A stretch of DNA of 64,000 bases from Strongylocentrotus droebachiensis (taxonomy: Eukaryota; Echinodermata; Echinoidea; Camarodonta; Strongylocentrotidae). The notes under the pieces were generated by a model that worked only from the letters and a program-made list of their open reading frames with translations, was not told the origin of the DNA and did no database searches. Positions within the stretch are counted from its first letter, which is position 1; each line of letters opens with the position of its first letter. Below, one piece after another: positions 12,501-21,599 of the stretch. Made by a program: the position numbers and the translations under genes. Where the stretch lies: contig JAVYIG010007158.1 of the NCBI GenBank assembly GCA_035222895.1, forward strand, positions 42,254 through 106,253. Reading direction: 5' to 3'.

Positions 12501-13266
12501 AATATGCTTCCGCTGGAGTAACTGAAGTACTGTGACACGTACGAGATTCCTTGCATGCCACAACCCTTGACGGAGCAGAAGGGCTCTAGCCGAATAATGT
12601 GTTTTTCAAAGTGGATCATTCCGTTCGTACATGATTTTTTTTTTCATGGATTTTTATTCTCTTCTCTCATGAAGCAAATTGAACATAATTTATATTATTG
12701 TATACATAATTCAACAAATAATCGTCACATAGGTCTAAATAAATTTTCAAGTGAACTTTTACATTTCCATGATGAGCACATGGGATTTATAGTAGTAGTG
12801 TTAGTAGTATTATTATCATTATCGTTATCATCGAAATTATTATTGTCATAAGTATTAGTATCAACATCATCATGAACAACATCATTATCAACATCATTAA
12901 TGTTATTCGAATTATAATTTGTATCAGTACGTTATAATTAAAAAAAAGTTGATTTATTAATTATTCATGAGTTCATTCATCCTTTAATTTATCTATTTAT
13001 TTATTCTTTATTTATTCATTATTCAAGTACCATTTCTATTACCATTGTTTTTGTATTTGTTGTTAACATGGAAGAAAATGGAAGAAAAACATGAGGGGGT
13101 TAAAAATAAAGTATGCTCTTGGTATGGTCTTTAATAAGCGCTATATAAAAACTGAGTATTATTATTATTATTATTTGTCGGGTATTTTGTATGTATAAAG
13201 TATCAAAATTCACTTACCAGAAGTAAACATGCCGAAAAGTAGCCCAATGGCGATGAAGAGATTCAT
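4274..13266 (-). CDS. Gene A: GPI-anchored protein with three LU (Ly6/uPAR) domains, 506 aa spliced
   Basis: Seven coding exons: 13218-13266, 10284-10451, 9000-9296, 8307-8480, 6330-6611, 5231-5404 and 4274-4650. They sum to 1521 bases (506 codons plus stop), all junctions phase 1 with GT-AG sites. Residues 1-16 are a signal peptide. LU domains span about 17-150, 172-305 and 324-440, and the last 15-20 residues are a hydrophobic GPI-type signal. Each domain has ten core cysteines, CxxC..C..C..C in the first exon and C..C..CxC..C in the second, ending FCVCDSADKC in place of the usual CC..D.CN. A conserved N-A-T/S sequon precedes the eighth cysteine. Ser/Pro/Glu/Gly linkers join domains. The plan resembles vertebrate uPAR; ligand unknown. 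Gene B is the tandem paralogue upstream. Confidence 0.85.
5231..5404 (-). CDS. Gene A exon 6: LU3a
   Basis: A phase 1-1 exon of 58 codons encoding LRTCITCKEITSD, SCSVNPGEMVC and STCMT, the first five cysteines of LU domain 3. The acceptor follows ATTCAACAG and the donor is GTGAGTGC. Nearly identical to gene B exon 8 (22164-22337). Confidence 0.9.
5690..5880 (-). mobile_element. 3' fragment of jockey-like LINE in gene A intron
   Basis: Matches the 3' end of the LINE at 29.7-32.1 kb: the CGTGTCTCCTTAGATCAAGA and AAGTTCTT blocks followed by the antisense of the C-terminal region. It sits in the LU3a-LU2b intron in the same orientation. The same fragment is at 22.74-22.91 kb in gene B. Confidence 0.7.
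6330..6611 (-). CDS. Gene A exon 5: LU2b
   Basis: 94 codons, phase 1-1. Encodes QNVTIRDEKRACAPEE, GDHCVEQ, then NATFCVCDSADKC and a Thr/Gly/Ser linker ending GTGTGK. The donor is GAAAAG/GTGAGGGC. Closest relative is gene B exon 7 (23125-23385), which shares the same donor context. Confidence 0.9.
7884..8043. mobile_element. 160-bp palindromic mini-element
   Basis: The ends are imperfect inverted repeats of about 33 bases (CTTTTAGAT..ACACGACGAGA at left, its complement at right). The middle holds a smaller AAGGCACTG/CAGTGCCTT palindrome. It lies in the LU2a-LU2b intron of gene A. No coding content. Confidence 0.65.
8307..8480 (-). CDS. Gene A exon 4: LU2a
   Basis: 58 codons, phase 1-1, with acceptor CGCTGAACAG and donor GTAAGTGT. 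Encodes FRTCIACKEITSDHV, SCSDNPDEMIC and SACMTGVVDVAYRLQS, the first five cysteines of LU domain 2. Confidence 0.9.
9000..9296 (-). CDS. Gene A exon 3: LU1b
   Basis: 99 codons, phase 1-1, starting after AACTTTAG with SLHSHIYKRRGCAPED. It contains GDHCVEQSVVDAY and NASICVCDSTDKC, then a linker of about 30 residues rich in Ser, Pro, Glu and Gly. Instead of the FSDNDPAELYPD seen in the other b exons it reads LSAELKSYTD, so loop III has diverged. The start of the exon has also diverged from the others. Confidence 0.85.
9498..9640 (-). mobile_element. LINE 3' end with (TTATC)n tail
   Basis: In minus orientation this reads as a CCCCTGAAGGGG hairpin block, then AATAAAATATTATC and repeated TTATC, the usual shape of a CR1/L2-type 3' terminus. 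It lies in the LU1a-LU1b intron of gene A. The upstream extent is unclear. Confidence 0.55.
10284..10451 (-). CDS. Gene A exon 2: LU1a
   Basis: 56 codons, phase 1-1, with acceptor ATTCGATAG and donor GTAAGTGT. Encodes GKCITCLLCSEFYHFD, SCSGNLREMIC and PTCMTMTG. An extra cysteine (GKC) precedes the usual CxxC pair, as in gene B exon 2. Confidence 0.88.
10600..11030 (-). mobile_element. CR1/L2-like LINE fragment (RT thumb region)
   Basis: Minus-strand translation gives WFNCNQLALNTTKYSIG and VQSPNFLGVIIDQHLS, then KGKYHGIQLC. This is the region just after the catalytic core in CR1/jockey-type reverse transcriptases. The fragment ends in an AATTG-rich tail near 10,600. It is 5'-truncated and decayed. 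The matching gene B intron at about 35,745 lacks it. Confidence 0.75.
11625..11655. repeat. (GA)n microsatellite
   Basis: A GA-rich run of about 30 bases in the gene A signal-peptide intron. The same position in gene B has expanded to several hundred bases (36.5-37.0 kb). Confidence 0.8.
11814..12418. mobile_element. 605-bp MITE with perfect 21-bp TIRs
   Basis: Starts TCTCACTGAGCGGCGAATGC and ends with its exact complement. The interior is packed with degenerate TCGCAAA/GCAAAACAGTCGTAAGC repeats. There is no transposase, so it is non-autonomous. It lies in the signal-peptide intron of gene A. The target duplication is unclear. Confidence 0.8.
13130..13168 (+). mobile_element. Short SINE/LINE tail with (ATT)n
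   Basis: GCGCTATATAAAAACTGAGT followed by ATT repeats. The flanks (TTAAAAATAAAG.. and GGTATTTTG..) are continuous in gene B at about 38,350-38,395, so this is an insertion specific to gene A. Confidence 0.5.
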
Positions 13267-13274
13267 GTTGGTAC
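13218..13274 (-). CDS. Gene A exon 1: signal peptide
   Basis: Acceptor CCCGTAACAG, then GTACCAAC and the ATG at 13266. Encodes MNLFIAIGLLFGMFTSG with the last codon split by a GTAAGTGA donor. The start was chosen because gene B has the same layout (GTACCAACATG) and the peptide is a typical secretion signal. The coding part is 13218-13266. Confidence 0.87.
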
Positions 13275-13633
13275 CTGTTACGGGAGTAAGAACATTATTA
13301 CATTTTTTTTTTCAATCGGTATATGCACAAACACAGCTTGTCTGAGGCCATTTTGAACATCCCCATAACGCCCCCCCCCCCCCCTTTTTTTTTTCTTTTC
13401 CTTTCTCTTAACGGATTACACAAACATATTACATTAAAGCCTGGTTAAAACACAGCTAATTCTCATCAAAATTAAACGTTAACAAATGAAGGACATTTGA
13501 AGATCTAGAGTCATTCTTTTCTCTGATGTTATTCCACAATGTCCTCACTAGCCATTGAATTATATAATCATGATTTAATACGTCGGTTAGAAATGATCAA
13601 CCAGCTAAGAATACAAACGGTAATAATACTTAC

Positions 13634-13760
13634 AGTTTGTCTGGACATACGGATTTAAATTTGAACCGTTCTCTACCTCCGTGAACATCAATAATACTTC
13701 TGGTTGGCTCGAGCTGAATCTCAAATACCACGCGTAATTGTAAACCGATTACCCGAGGAA
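13634..13760 (-). promoter_or_regulatory. Gene A 5'UTR exon and promoter-proximal block
   Basis: The donor GTAAGTATTA is at 13633. The exon plus upstream block is conserved with gene B (38,862-38,995), including CAAATTTAAATC, GTTCACGGAG, TTACGCGTGGTATT and GGGTAATCGG. There is no TATA box. The transcription start is not resolved; the outer limit is an estimate from the end of conservation. Confidence 0.6.
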
Positions 13761-14759
13761 GGGGGGGGGGGTGAATCAATATTTAAAGGTACTTGCCTTC
13801 TGGATCACTGAAGATAAGGAATTAAAACCAGGAATGCCGCTTTGAATTGCATAGGTAGAGCTTGAAAATCAAGCTGCAATTCTATTCAATCTGTGAATAC
13901 AAATGAAACACAAAAGGATCATAAATACTTGTACAATCTTTGCACATACAAATGAAGACTGATATATCCAAACATCAATTAAGTTAATCAAGCTAAATGC
14001 CTACATCAAATTAACTGTATCCCCTTCAAGCTCGACATATACTATCATTGAATCAACAGATAAACAAATCTAGAAGTTTCTGACAGTGCGGTTTCTATGC
14101 CCTGTTCTGAAACTGAAATCAAGTCAAAATACTACTTTAACTCCTTGAAATGTGTAGTGTAACCTCATTATAACAAACTCAATAAGACTAAGGAAACTTC
14201 CCCGCTCAAATACGAAGACTAATCTAAATGTCACCAAAACAACATCTTGTTAATCAAATGTAAGATTAAACCCCTAGTCCTTTGTTTATATCATAACTCA
14301 CAAACTTCCATTTGTAGAACAAACATTTCCAGTTTATAAGCTTACTCTGTTTTGTTTAGTCATGTATTTACTAACTCAACTTTCTCACTTAAACTATCAC
14401 TCTAAATGGCCAACAATAAGCCCCAGCTTAAATAATGTATTAAACCACCTGAATACATTGTATTAAACATATCTACATATATAGATGAAGCGATATATAA
14501 CATCGCGTCTGTATGTTATGCATTGTCATTTCTAAAAGCAATTAGACTTCCAATGTAACTCATACTAGCCTTAAGGGCTCCGTGGAAATGTTTTTTAATG
14601 ATATTATATTCCACGGAGCCTTAATTTGCTCCCATGGGGTCCCACGGAGAGACATGTAAAAAACACCTAAAATGTGTCCCAAATCACACTTTCCCGCACC
14701 CGACCAATATTGGACAGTGGCCTTGATGAATTTTGTTGAACTTTTAATTAACTCCTGAA
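13761..14759. other. Intergenic, upstream of gene A
   Basis: AT-rich unique-looking sequence with a short poly-G run near 13,760. I see no ORF, exon or element end apart from a small inverted TTCCACGGAG/CTCCGTGGAA pair at 14,576-14,622. Confidence 0.5.
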
Positions 14760-15165
14760 TTTAAAGGTAAAGACCAGTATTTGAAACGCCCCAATTTCAA
14801 AAAATGAAATGGAAGCTCTTATTACCAATCATGTGAAAGAGTATGTTTTGACTAATACATGATGATAACAATTTTGCTGGGAAACCGCCTACTAATTGAT
14901 ATATTTGGTAAATTAGTTTCTCTATTGGTGTGTGAGAGATAAACGCACGTGTCGCGCACATGTGCGTAGTCCCATATACATCTTCCTGTGTACAGTGCTT
15001 GTAACTTTACGAAGACTGGACCAAATTTCTTATCATTTTGATGATTCCAGAACCTTGCAGTACACACCAATACTTATATGCTAGATGATCAACCTTTTCT
15101 GATTGATTCCACAACGTTTCTTTCACAATGCAATCGCATGACCATAACTGGTCTTTATCTTTAAA
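14760..15165. mobile_element. MITE with TTTAAAGRTAAAGACCAGT ends
   Basis: The left end TTTAAAGGTAAAGACCAGT pairs with the right end over 18 of 19 bases. The right half recurs at 53,883-54,093 and in diverged form at about 58,460-58,680. No coding capacity. A TA or TTAA target is possible. Confidence 0.75.
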
Positions 15166-15324
15166 AATCGGAGGTAAAAAATAACGAAATAAGGGCAAAT
15201 TTCTTACCAGAACGGTGGAGCTGGGGTAGAAGTCACTTGCAGCGTGAGAATTGCATATCAGAATTACAATGGCGCTGATCTCTGACTTGCGTTTGAGCTG
15301 TTTCCGTTGAATGTGCTGTATATA

Positions 15325-15795
15325 GATGAAATGCATGCAGTGCGACACTGGGATGTTCTGATGGTTGTGATGTGGGATGCTAAATGTTAGCGTGCTAGCG
15401 TGCGGTATGCCAGTTGAGATCGCCATATGCCATGACGTGCTTATCACATACTAAAGAAAAACACTGGTACAAATTAAGGAAAATTAGAGGGAGAGGGAGA
15501 GATAGAGGGAGAAAACTTAAAAAAGAGAAATATTTCGACAGAATTAGTAAAGAAACAATCGGACTTTGTAAAATTCACAATGTTCTGTAATGAAATAAAA
15601 AGAAATACCAGCATAATGGCGATCTAGCAGTGCTTGATTATTACCAATGCCAGTTGAGATCGCCATGACGTGATAAGCACGTCATGGCATATGGCGATCT
15701 CAACTGGCATACCACACGCTAGCACGCTAACATTAAGCATCCCACATCACAACCATCAGAACATCCCAGTGTCGCACTGCATGCATGTCATCTAT
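15325..15795. repeat. Large inverted repeat (123-bp arms)
   Basis: Arms 15,325-15,447 and 15,668-15,795 are near-perfect complements. The shared blocks include GCCAGTTGAGATCGCCAT and GTGTCGCACTGCATGCAT. A third partial copy in the loop at 15,648-15,667 makes a small hairpin with the right arm. The open frames across it are mirror images of each other, so they are not evidence of genes. Confidence 0.85.
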
Positions 15796-16042
15796 CCCTC
15801 ATTAAAAAAAAAAAGCTGCTGTGTGAATCCCCGCATGTATGAATGGTTTTGGCAATGTGCCGATCAAGGATCGCTGTATCACAGTGCAGTGCAGTGTAGC
15901 CTATACTGGACATGTGTGTACATGCAGCTAGCTATAAACTACGTGCACTATATTCACAATCCAGCTAATTCATGTCTCGTGTTTTAGATCTGCAAAATCA
16001 TACTGAATTCTGTTTTCCCCGGCTAATCTACAACAGTATGGG

Positions 16043-16290
16043 TAAGTTTAAGAATCATCTACTTTATTTACAATATGTACATAGATCTAGTTGATGTCTA
16101 GATAGTTATTTATGACATTGTCAACTGGGACTTAAACACCCTCGACAGGATAACAGTTAAGACTGATAAGTTTAAGAATTATCTACTTTATTTACAATAT
16201 GTACATAGATCTAGTCGATGTCTAGATAGTTATTTATGACATTGTCAACTGGAACTTAAACACCCTCGACAGGATAACAGTTAAGACTGA
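16043..16290. repeat. Two-copy tandem repeat, 124-bp period
   Basis: Two nearly identical units, each beginning TAAGTTTAAGAA and containing AGATCTAGT and CCTCGACAGGATAACAG. They differ at only a few bases, so the duplication is recent. Confidence 0.9.
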
Positions 16291-18029
16291 ACATGTATGA
16301 TCCCATGTACGTAATTTGTTGTAGTATCTTGATGGGTTTATGGGGCACATCATTCAAAGCAAAGTTTGTCCATTTACATACACATTGTCATTAACTCTAC
16401 TGTTAGTATATAGTGTTATTGTACACATGATTGAATGTTTTATTCTTTTTAGAAAATAAAATAGAATACTGCATAAAAATCCAGCAAATAACGAATTAAG
16501 CTAATCGATTTTATGTCTGCCTCTGCTTTGTGACTGCATGTGTGATTTCATGTTGACAGTTGTTAATATTCATATTTGTTTTTGTTATAAACTCTAATTC
16601 AAAATTGTCTTTTTTAAATTACAGATATATACGCAACATGACAAATGAGTAGTTTCCATATCGACGTCGTTCTTTATTATCATCTTGACCAAATCATCAA
16701 CGCCACCATCACCAGGTCTTCGTCGTTGACCTCCCTTTTGGCGTTTGAACTTCGAAGTTTGTTGCGATATAATGAATTGGACATTGGCATTATCTAACTT
16801 TGTTCTGTCTTTAAACACCGTCGACGTCGAACTTTGATTGAAGGTAAGAACCTCCTTTTTACCGTCTTCGTCTTCGATTTGCGTTTCGTCGTTTGCAAGT
16901 CTGATCCTGACTCCGGCTAATGATGAAGTTATCGACTTTGGATCTGTCTTCGATCACCGTCGACGTGGACCTCTATACCAAGTTTCACCATCGCCATACA
17001 TGGACTTCGCATCCGATCGACATTGCGGACTCTGGCTTTCATTCATCATTCATTTTTTTAACTGTATTATGATTACCGACGTCATCTATGATCTACCATA
17101 GCAAGTAGGCCTAGCTACCAATTGTTTCTTCAAACTAAATTCGAGTACGACATCATCGACGAATCTCGCACCTCCGCTGGAAGGACAGTTTGTAAAATGT
17201 ACTATGTAATTTGAATATGAGCGGCAGTCTTTCGCTATAGAAATAGATTAACCACTTTACTCATAATATTGCTGTGTGCTGAAAGTGTTAAGTGTCATGT
17301 ATAACGTTACAAGCGGCAGTCTATCGCTATAGAATTGGATTTTTGGTGTTACTGAAATGTGCTCAGAATTCAGGTAATTCATCTATTAAATGACTATAAC
17401 AGACAAGAAACAAGTCAAAGGTAAGGACAAGAATCAGTACTTATAAATATAACAGAAATTTTGCATGAAATACCATCAGGAAAGCTATCTAAATTTGTCA
17501 GAAATTAGCGACAAACACACCAAATTCAGCGCTGCAATGACGCACAAAACGGCGTAGAATTCAACTTTTCATCCACCAAATGAATTCAAACACTTGCATT
17601 ATACAATCTTCAAAACCTGTATCACCGTTATCGCAAGCAATAAAATCACAATCTATATCTAGACCTAGATCTACGGCTAATAATAAAACGTAGGGCCTAC
17701 CCTTTTGGTGTTCTTGCTGTCTAGCGACCAATTCTTCGCACACGTTGTTGTTGTTGTGTTTTGAGTTATTGGCGATTAGTCAGTAATTTGACTATTGTCG
17801 CCAAACTTTACGGCACGTGTTAAATCTCTCAATTTTGTATTTTTTTAAAATATATTTATTTCGTTTTATATTTATCTATCTTTTAAGATAGTATCGAAAA
17901 ATAATATCGTAAGCAAAACATTCATGGGGTTTGTTAGTGTTTCTTAACAGTACGTGCAGATTATTTGTTATATCACATACACACCATACACAAGCCTCTA
18001 TATTCAATAATATTATACCTTTTATCATT
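16291..18029. other. No gene recognised
   Basis: From 16.65 to 17.2 kb the sequence is richer in CG (GTCGACGTCG-like words) than its surroundings and holds short ORFs on both strands, but none shows a known domain. Two copies of AGCGGCAGTCT.TCGCTATAG lie at 17,220 and 17,311. A degraded element is possible. The rest is AT-rich. Confidence 0.4.
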
Positions 18030-18475
18030 GTTGTTACTTTTTCTTATTTTATTTTCTTAATACATTATGTAATTATATATTTAATGTACTGAGTGTAATT
18101 TAGCATATTTATAATATTGTATTATGTTTTACTGTTCTTATTTTATTTTCTTATTACATTATGTTATTATGTTTTTAATGTACTGAGTGTAATTTAGCAT
18201 ATTATAATATTGTATAATGTTTTACTGTTCTTATTTTATTTTCTTATTACATTATGTTATTATATTTTTTAATGTACTGAGTGTAATTTAGCATATTTAT
18301 AATATTGTATTATGTTTTACTGTTCTTATTTTATTTTCTTATTACATTATGTTATTATATTTTTAATGTACTGAGTGTGATTTAGCATATTATAATATTG
18401 TATTATGTTTTACTGTTCTTATTTTATTTTCTTATTACATTATGTTATTATATTTTTAATGTACTGAGTGTACAT
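18030..18475. repeat. Tandem repeat, 93-95 bp period, about 4.7 copies
   Basis: Units carry ACTGTTCTTATTTTATTTTC and AATGTACTGAGTGTAATTTA. The ACTGTTC word starts at 18,131, 18,224, 18,319 and 18,412. Strongly AT-rich. Confidence 0.9.
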
Positions 18476-18901
18476 TACATACACAATGTATGGTATCCGC
18501 GATCGCTCAAACCATTTTTTAAGTAAGACTGAACTGTTACCGGTAACTTGAATTTTACCCTCGAACTATTACTTTGGCGTGGCATTTATAATACCGGTAG
18601 TATAACATATTTGTTTTCCTTCTTTTTTGATAATTCTTATTTTGTTTCCTTTTTGTTTCTTTTTATAATTTTGTTATTTTGTTATTTTTTTAAGAGTTTA
18701 CAGTTTATGTGCACTGACAATTTAAAAAAAAAAAAAAATTCATGATAAGTTGCATAGCAAATCATAAGACAGAAAGCATGGCTATGGCAAAATCATGTGT
18801 CCTGTAATTACCGGAAAGCATGATTTGCCATGCACCTTTTAAATCTGTAAAATAACATATTTGTGTGTTTGTGCCAAATATGGGGCCCCATTAAAAAAAA
18901 A

Positions 18902-19032
18902 AATGATGCACAGGTTTATTTCGTGGGTCGGTGGAATTGTATGCACACGGTACCTTTGAATTTGGTCTAAAACCATTCAAAGGTACCTTGTGCACACAAT
19001 TCCTACCGACGCAATCAAACCTGTGCATCATT
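18902..19032. repeat. 130-bp near-perfect palindrome
   Basis: The left arm from ATGATGCACAGGTTT to GGTACCTTTGAA is mirrored by TTCAAAGGTACC to AAACCTGTGCATCAT, with a loop of about 15 bases. It would extrude as one long hairpin. Confidence 0.85.
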
Positions 19033-21222
19033 TGTATATTTGTATACAATTTAATGCGCCTGGCATTAAAGGTAAAACAAAGTTTTGGTAAATTTAGAAA
19101 ATTGGCTGGATAGTGATTCTTTACAATTTTGAAATATTTGGATGCCCCTATGGATGTATTAAAAGCAATAGAAAATGTAGCCCCTAAAACACTTCTGCCT
19201 TCGAGTGCAGCTCCCGGTAAATTTCGATAATTTTCAAATAGTGCATATGGCCATACCCTGGTAGCTGCGACCATCAAAATCTCAGAATATGTAGTATTGA
19301 TATATAACTTCCGAACGGAAATAGCCAAGCGGTCGATTTTAGTCAAAAAAACATTGTTTGATAGCTAAAATAATATCTTGACCTTGAAAGGGAGCTAAAC
19401 AACTGGAGACTTTATTATTTACAATTTCATTACTTTAGACTCAATTTCAACCGCAGCAACTATATTGTAGAATTACAAACGTTTCCAAAATGTTTTTTTG
19501 AACCAAATTCATGCCCGCATACCAACACTTTGTAATACATTTAAACAACAAGAACTGTCAATGATGTAATATTGTTACTTTTCAGTTCGCAAAACATACT
19601 ACGTTCTACGGAAGGAGGCAATAAATCGTTTAATTAATAGCTTGAGCACCTGTTTATGAATTCTCATAAAGAGGTCACCAGGTCAACAATAAATACAGTA
19701 AAATATAAAAATAGTACAAAGTAAAAGGTGGTTGTATTCTATTTTTATTTTCTACGGTGAAATGAGAGCTTACCGTTTCGATTTGCTTTACATTGTTCTT
19801 CTTTATAAGAAGTAAAAGCATCTTTTGTAGGACAATGATTGCTTGGCTTGCTTTTCTCGTTTATGAAAATGTTAATACATCGTTTAACTACCCGTTGCTA
19901 ATGATGTACTGTTTCAATTTGTTAATTTGTGTGAAAGTCTGTTAACAAAGCAAGTTTCTTGCAAATCAATTTTAATGTGGTTGTAGTTGCACACTCATGC
20001 AATCTGCGCAATTTATACTTAATACGCATTTACGATCTCGTGAAATCGAGTATTGCATTATGTATATTTTATGTAATCATTGTATATTTGTGTATTATAA
20101 TATCAGCTAATGAGGAGAGCTTTCTACCTAAACTTTAATTCGTTTGCTTATCGACAGGCATTCGTTGGCTGTTCCTTTTCTTATGTTAGTGTTTTTATTA
20201 CAACTTGGGTAATTCGGTGTCTTGAATTCTGTTTTATTGTTATCCTCCTTTATGTCCCTGGAAATGATTTAAAATTCTACATACTTACAAATCTATTAGT
20301 TATGAGATCGGTATTTAGCCCGCCCCCTTCCGCACACACATAAACGAACACACACTCACACACACCAAAACAAAACACGTACATAGTAATATAATGTTTT
20401 CTCATTGTATTTGTTTTTTAATCAAAACATGCATTAGCCTTTTGATTGTTTGTACAACTGCTTTAATATGAACTTTTGTAAATGATCAATATAAATGAAT
20501 AAAGGACTTTTGATCTTATATCTGTTTTTCATTTGGTTACGATATTATGTTTGCAGTAGACTGGGGTAGACCAGCTTTTTTCGCAGGGCCAGTTGGTTAA
20601 ATGTCTTCCTAATGCACAATGCCTGGAGTTCCTGATATTGTACATGGTAAATACATAATCAGCTGGCCCCGCCGAACGTCCTTAATATAAACTGAAGAGT
20701 CAAACTCAGAATAAGATGCGTAATGAATATTAAAATACACAAGTATACATTCCCGCACGTATGATATACTAATATATACCCTCGATTTGAGGGTATATTC
20801 CCTTTTTCACCCTCTACCCTCTCTATGTTTCACCGGTGTGATCGGCAACAGGACAATCAAAGACGTTGACTTGAATAGAATTTAATTCGATTGAGTTCCG
20901 ACATGAACGCCCCATCTATGTATACACAAAATGTAATTCTTTTATTCTCCACCATGGGATGATGAAACTTTTCTTTAAATGATCTCTAATCGGGATAAGC
21001 ATAGCGTATGTGAGAGATGGTTGTGACATTCACATACACGCTGTCATCACTCATAGTTTCAAACGATCGAGCCCCGAAACAATTCCCCCTACAAACAGTT
21101 AATGCTTGTGGGAGGAAACTATGTGGAGCTCCATGAAATGACGGATCCATACAAAATTTACTTCCGGTGTCGTAACTATCTCTTTAAGCAAGCAATTGAG
21201 ACAAAAAAAGAGACGCCCTCTA
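19033..21222. other. Intergenic between gene B 3' end and gene A
   Basis: AT-rich, with scattered short ORFs but no domain or splice pattern. AATAAAGGAC at 20,500 could be a plus-strand poly(A) signal or an element tail. 21,180-21,222 is the 3' flank of gene B and matches gene A's. Confidence 0.45.
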
Positions 21223-21599
21223 TTACAGATCCCTACACCCACAGAACAAGGCATAAATAAGCGAGGCAATGAAAAGACCGAGAGTAGATTCGAGGTTCAC
21301 TGCACTATTCGTGGGCTTTGTGTTGCTATCAGCTCCTCCAGTGTTAGCCCAGGCCTTTGCACCATTCGCTTGAGAAGGAGGGGTGCACTTGTCGGCACTG
21401 TCACAGACGCAGAAGGTTGCGTTTAAGAGGCGATCGAACATCATTTCCTCTGTGTCTGGGTACAACTCAGCCGGATCGTTGTCGGAAAAGTAGGCACCAA
21501 CCACGGATCGGTCTACGCAGCGGTCTCCTGGAGAAGTAGAGGCGACAACGTCTTTGGGTGCACACGCACGTCGCTTGTCCGTCAACGTAATGGTTTGCC
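21223..21599 (-). CDS. Gene B exon 9: LU4b and GPI-type tail
   Basis: Acceptor CCGAACAG, then GGCAAACC, ending at a TAA. It encodes RRACAPKD, GDRCVDRS, NATFCVCDSADKC, a Ser/Asn/Gly spacer and the hydrophobic end LGLFIASLIYALFCGC. Nearly identical to gene A exon 7. Confidence 0.88.

Noticed and set aside
15007-15987. Two ORFs on opposite strands starting with the same peptide
   Set aside because: Both arise from the two arms of one inverted repeat and diverge outside it.
16594-17101. Small ORFs on both strands near GTCGACGTCG words
   Set aside because: No domain, signal peptide or splice pattern; short frames of this size are expected by chance.
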